A stretch of DNA of 64,000 nt from an uncultured Prevotella sp. (GTDB lineage Bacteria; Bacteroidota; Bacteroidia; Bacteroidales; Bacteroidaceae), in the NCBI GenBank assembly GCA_900550365.1, contig URRR01000013.1, forward strand, positions 1 through 64,000. The letters are read 5' to 3'. Numbering within the stretch: position 1 is the first letter of the stretch; each line of letters starts with the position of its first letter. Positions 61,578 to 64,000 of the stretch are shown here, piece after piece. Made by a program: the position numbers and the translations under genes. The notes beneath the pieces were generated by a model. It saw nothing but the letters and a program-made list of their open reading frames with translations. It had not been told where the DNA came from and ran no database searches.

Positions 61578-62699
61578 ATGATAACAGCTGAACAACTGAA
61601 AGATGTAATGGAACGCACTGACGCGCTGAACCATTATCTTGACATAGACAAGAAGAAAATAGAACTCGAAGAGGAGGAACTGCGCACCCAGGCGCCCGAC
61701 TTCTGGGACGACCCGAAGGCGGCGCAGGAGCAGATGAAGAAGGTAAAAGACATCCGCCGGTGGGTGGAAGGATACAAGGAAGTGCGCACTCTGGCCGACG
61801 AGCTGCAGCTCGCCTTTGACTTCTATCACGACCAGATGGTAACGGAGGAGGAGGTAGACGAGGACTACGCCAAGGCGATAAAGGCCATAGAGGACCTTGA
61901 ACTGAAGAACATGCTGCGCCAGAAGGAGGACCCCATGGACTGTGTTCTTAAGATAAACAGCGGCGCCGGAGGCACTGAGAGCCAGGATTGGGCGCAGATG
62001 CTGATGCGTATGTATATGCGTTGGGCCGAAGCCCACGGGCATAAGGTCACCATAAGTAACCTTCAGGAGGGCGACGAAGCCGGCATTAAGAGCGTCACAA
62101 TGGAGATAGAAGGCGGCGAATATGCCTACGGTTATCTTAAGAGTGAGAACGGAGTGCACCGCCTGGTGCGCGTTTCGCCGTTCAATGCGCAGGGCAAGCG
62201 CATGACGAGTTTTGCCAGTGTGTTCGTCACTCCGCTTGTAGACGATACCATTGAGGTCTACGTTGACCCCTCGAAAATCAGCTGGGACCTCTTCCGTTCG
62301 GGCGGAGCCGGCGGACAGAACGTCAACAAGGTGGAGACGGGAGTGCGCTTGCGCTACCAGTATGTTGACCCAGATACGGGCGAGGAAGAGGAGATATTGA
62401 TTGAAAATACGGAAAGCCGTAAGCAGCTGGAGAACCGAAACAACGCCATGCGACTGCTCAAGTCTCAGCTTTATGACCGCGCGATGAAGAAGCGTCTTGA
62501 GGCCAAGGCCAAGATAGAAGCCGGCAAAAAGAAGATTGAGTGGGGCTCGCAGATACGCAGCTACGTGTTTGATGACCGCCGCGTAAAAGACCACCGCACG
62601 GGCTATCAGACGACAGACGTCGACGGAGTAATGGACGGAAAGATTGACGGATTCATCAAAGCATACCTCATGGAGTTCCCCGTGAGTGATGAGGATTGA
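61578..62699 (+). CDS. prfB: Peptide chain release factor 2, no programmed frameshift
   Basis: The 373-residue factor reads UGA and UAA stops. It has the SPF tripeptide of RF2 in LVRVSPFNAQGKRMTS and the universal GGQ in RSGGAGGQNVNKVETGVR, which triggers peptide hydrolysis. The start is ATG 61578, and the frame is continuous. In most bacteria prfB carries a +1 frameshift at CTT TGA C near codon 25. Here the equivalent place reads HYLDID with CTT GAC in frame (about 61639), so the T is absent and no autoregulatory frameshift is needed. A family C repeat begins at the stop codon. Confidence 0.95.
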   Translation: MITAEQLKDVMERTDALNHYLDIDKKKIELEEEELRTQAPDFWDDPKAAQEQMKKVKDIRRWVEGYKEVRTLADELQLAFDFYHDQMVTEEEVDEDYAKAIKAIEDLELKNMLRQKEDPMDCVLKINSGAGGTESQDWAQMLMRMYMRWAEAHGHKVTISNLQEGDEAGIKSVTMEIEGGEYAYGYLKSENGVHRLVRVSPFNAQGKRMTSFASVFVTPLVDDTIEVYVDPSKISWDLFRSGGAGGQNVNKVETGVRLRYQYVDPDTGEEEEILIENTESRKQLENRNNAMRLLKSQLYDRAMKKRLEAKAKIEAGKKKIEWGSQIRSYVFDDRRVKDHRTGYQTTDVDGVMDGKIDGFIKAYLMEFPVSDED

Positions 62700-62702
62700 T
62701 GG

Positions 62703-62936
62703 TTGAAGTAGAAAAGTAGGAAGGAGTAAAGTAGTAAGGAGGAAGTAGAAAAGTAGTAAGTAGAAAGGAGTAGAGTAGTATGAAGTAAGGAGAAAAGTAG
62801 TAAGTTGTATGGACACGGTGTGTCGGTAAATGTATTCCGCTCCCTCTTTCTTTCTCCTTAATACTTTATTCCTTCCTCCTTTACTCCGTATTACTTCCTC
62901 CTTTACTCCTTCTCTCCATCCCTCCTAAAAAAGAAA
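62703..62936. repeat. Family C repeat C4
   Basis: GTAGAAAAGTAGGAAGGAG and similar units (GGAGTAAAGTAGTAAGGAGG) begin four bases after the prfB stop. They are opposed by CTTTCTCCTTAATAC and CTTCCTCCTTTACTCC units to about 62930. The arms are imperfect. This 264-base gap has no other content. Confidence 0.75.
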
Positions 62937-62963
62937 TAACCTTAACTTAAATATAAAATAACT

Positions 62964-63101
62964 ATGAGTCAAAGAAGCAAAGTGCGACACGCACGCCGTG
63001 AAGCGCAGGAAGAGAAGCAGGCAAAGAAAGTTGTTACATGGATATTCGCATGCATTATAGTGCTTGCGGTGATATTTATCGTGGCCGCAATGGCCTATTG
63101 A
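62964..63101 (+). CDS. Small basic single-pass membrane protein (45 residues)
   Basis: ATG 62964 opens a 45-residue frame ending TGA 63099-63101: about 22 hydrophilic, strongly basic residues (SQRSKVRHARREAQEEK) followed by one membrane helix (VVTWIFACIIVLAVIFIVAA) and MAY. A TAAAATAACT leader precedes it. The next gene (CYTH) starts seven bases after the stop, implying co-transcription. This matches a common type of very small Bacteroidetes membrane protein without known function. Confidence 0.7.
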   Translation: MSQRSKVRHARREAQEEKQAKKVVTWIFACIIVLAVIFIVAAMAY

Positions 63102-63107
63102 TGCCTG

Positions 63108-63614
63108 ATGAGCGGTCTTGAGATAGAGCGTAAGTTCCTTGTACACAAGGCCGGCCGGCCATATAAGGAGCAGGCTTACGCCGCCAGCCGTATAACGCAG
63201 GGCTACATCTGCAGCGACAGGGGGCGCACTGTAAGGGTGAGGATACGCGACAACCGTGGATTCCTTACTGTCAAAGGGCCGTCTGACCCGACGGGAACTA
63301 CGCGCTATGAGTTTGAGAAAGAGATTACCCTCGACGAGGCACGGCAACTGATGAAGCTGTGTCTGCCGGGGATAATCGACAAGACGCGTTACCTCGTAAA
63401 GAGCGGTAAGCACACCTTTGAGGTAGATGAATTCTATGGAGAGAACGACGGACTGGTGATAGCCGAGGTTGAGCTGGCTGACGAGAACGAGCCTTTCGTC
63501 AAGCCGGACTTCATTGCCGACGAGGTGACTGGCGACCGGCGCTTCTACAATTCGTCGCTGATGGCGGCTCCGTTCAGTGTCTGGCGCGATGCCTTGCCGC
63601 CAGAATTCCGATGA
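63108..63614 (+). CDS. CYTH-domain protein (triphosphate tunnel metalloenzyme)
   Basis: The 168-residue protein begins with the CYTH signature EIERKFLVHKAG. RITQGYICSDRGRTVRVRIRD supplies the basic substrate-binding strands, FLTVKGP and TRYEFEKEI further tunnel residues, and VIAEVELADENEPF the acidic metal-binding strand. Such proteins hydrolyse tripolyphosphate or thiamine triphosphate, or act as adenylate cyclases. The short prokaryotic form here fits the inorganic tripolyphosphatase group. Its 3' end overlaps the VanZ-like gene on the other strand by 41 bases. Confidence 0.9.
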   Translation: MSGLEIERKFLVHKAGRPYKEQAYAASRITQGYICSDRGRTVRVRIRDNRGFLTVKGPSDPTGTTRYEFEKEITLDEARQLMKLCLPGIIDKTRYLVKSGKHTFEVDEFYGENDGLVIAEVELADENEPFVKPDFIADEVTGDRRFYNSSLMAAPFSVWRDALPPEFR

Positions 63615-63966
63615 CGGCGGCAAGCGTAACGCCGGCTGAATTGGCCGCGAAGTCGAGCCAGTCGCCGCTGCGCCGCCCTCCGGTACATGTCGCCTGGAGT
63701 ATCTCTATCAGGCCGCTCATGGCCACGGGGGCGAGCCATGCCCATATGAACAGGCTCAGGGGACGCACCGATTTGTGGCTTCGCAGGTACTCAGACCATA
63801 TCATGAGGCATGTGCCGAGATACATTACTATGTGAGTCCACTTGTCAATGAAGGCCACGTTGTCAAGCGGAGTGTGTGGCGTGGTGCAGAAGCATAGCAC
63901 CCATATTGTGGCGATGCAGATGCATGAAAGTGGATATTTTCTTATCAAATATCTGTTTATTTTCAT
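63574..63966 (-). CDS. VanZ-like membrane protein
   Basis: The 130-residue protein has four predicted membrane segments: PLSCICIATIWVLCF, the segment after KWTHIVMYLGTCLMIW, LSLFIWAWLAPVAMSGLIEIL, and the last in SAGVTLAAVIGILAA. The motif IDKWTHIVMYLGTC and the GLIEILQATCTGGRRSGDWLDFAANSAG region match VanZ-like proteins (named after the teicoplanin-resistance VanZ), whose role in most bacteria is unknown. It is convergent with the CYTH gene, their ends overlapping. Start ATG 63966; promoter just upstream. Confidence 0.85.
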   Translation of the reverse strand: MKINRYLIRKYPLSCICIATIWVLCFCTTPHTPLDNVAFIDKWTHIVMYLGTCLMIWSEYLRSHKSVRPLSLFIWAWLAPVAMSGLIEILQATCTGGRRSGDWLDFAANSAGVTLAAVIGILAARHRARH

Positions 63967-63986
63967 TTTTAATGATGTTTTTGCTG

Positions 63987-63994
63987 CAAAAGTA
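63987..63994 (-). promoter_or_regulatory. -7 element of the VanZ-like gene
   Basis: On the minus strand the bases read TACTTTTG, matching TAnnTTTG, about 20 bases before ATG 63966. The upstream TTG would lie beyond the window end. Confidence 0.5.
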
Positions 63995-64000
63995 AGATGT

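Overview
The window looks like a chromosomal segment of a Bacteroidales bacterium, probably of the Prevotella/Paraprevotella kind. The grounds are an N-succinylornithine-type carbamoyltransferase, SusC/SusD genes under an ECF sigma/FecR pair, Bacteroidetes-type promoters (TTG, 19-21 bases, TAnnTTTG), S23-like four-helix-bundle and DUF4421 proteins, and IS982-family insertion sequences. Genus is inferred from gene content only.

Region 1 (1-10.9 kb) is visibly AT-rich and accessory. It holds the end of an excisionase-like HTH gene, a large STAND/NACHT NTPase with a C-terminal nuclease-like domain whose frame is broken in a run of eight T's, two head-to-tail IS982-family copies (both disabled), a KAP-type P-loop NTPase on the minus strand, and a decayed two-gene unit of an AAA ATPase plus a small protein with a possible PD-(D/E)xK motif. 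It reads as a partly eroded defence/mobile island. At its right edge a strong promoter drives a short, probably non-coding transcript with a terminator.

Region 2 (11.2-39.3 kb) is a polysaccharide utilisation locus and its surroundings: DUF4421 outer-membrane protein, secreted beta-helix protein, two-domain esterase, ECF sigma factor, FecR anti-sigma, DUF4832 protein, SusC with STN domain, SusD, SusE-like lipoprotein, a second DUF4832 protein (lipoprotein), secreted FAD oxidoreductase, GH36-like, GH2, SGNH-GH3 fusion and GH3-PA14. Glycan binding at SusC would relay through FecR and the sigma factor; the exo-enzymes would then strip side chains. No classical endo-glycanase is recognisable. The DUF4832 pair occupies that niche and carries two conserved glutamates in clan GH-A-like positions.

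Region 3 (39.7-54.5 kb) is a proline/arginine biosynthesis cluster: proC, proB-proA-argF', argR, GNAT acyltransferase, argG, argC, argD, with an argE-like hydrolase on the minus strand at 58-59 kb. No argB was seen. Interspersed are a Fic protein, an XRE-cupin regulator beside an acyl-CoA ligase, a Bax-inhibitor-1 protein, a PspC protein and a four-helix-bundle gene. Region 4 (55-64 kb) has 2-oxoacid:acceptor oxidoreductase (korA-korB), a long-chain acyl-CoA synthetase, prfB without a frameshift, a 45-residue membrane protein, a CYTH protein and a VanZ-like protein.

The most unusual non-gene feature is a set of dispersed intergenic repeat families: (A) paired AAAAGGCCGTCTTTT hairpin blocks at ten loci; (B) GTGAAGAATCCA repeats starting at stop codons; (C) GGAGTAAAG/TAGTAAGG repeats, also starting at stop codons, one forming a 46-base perfect inverted repeat; and (D) two REP-like palindromes at the 5' end of the fic gene.
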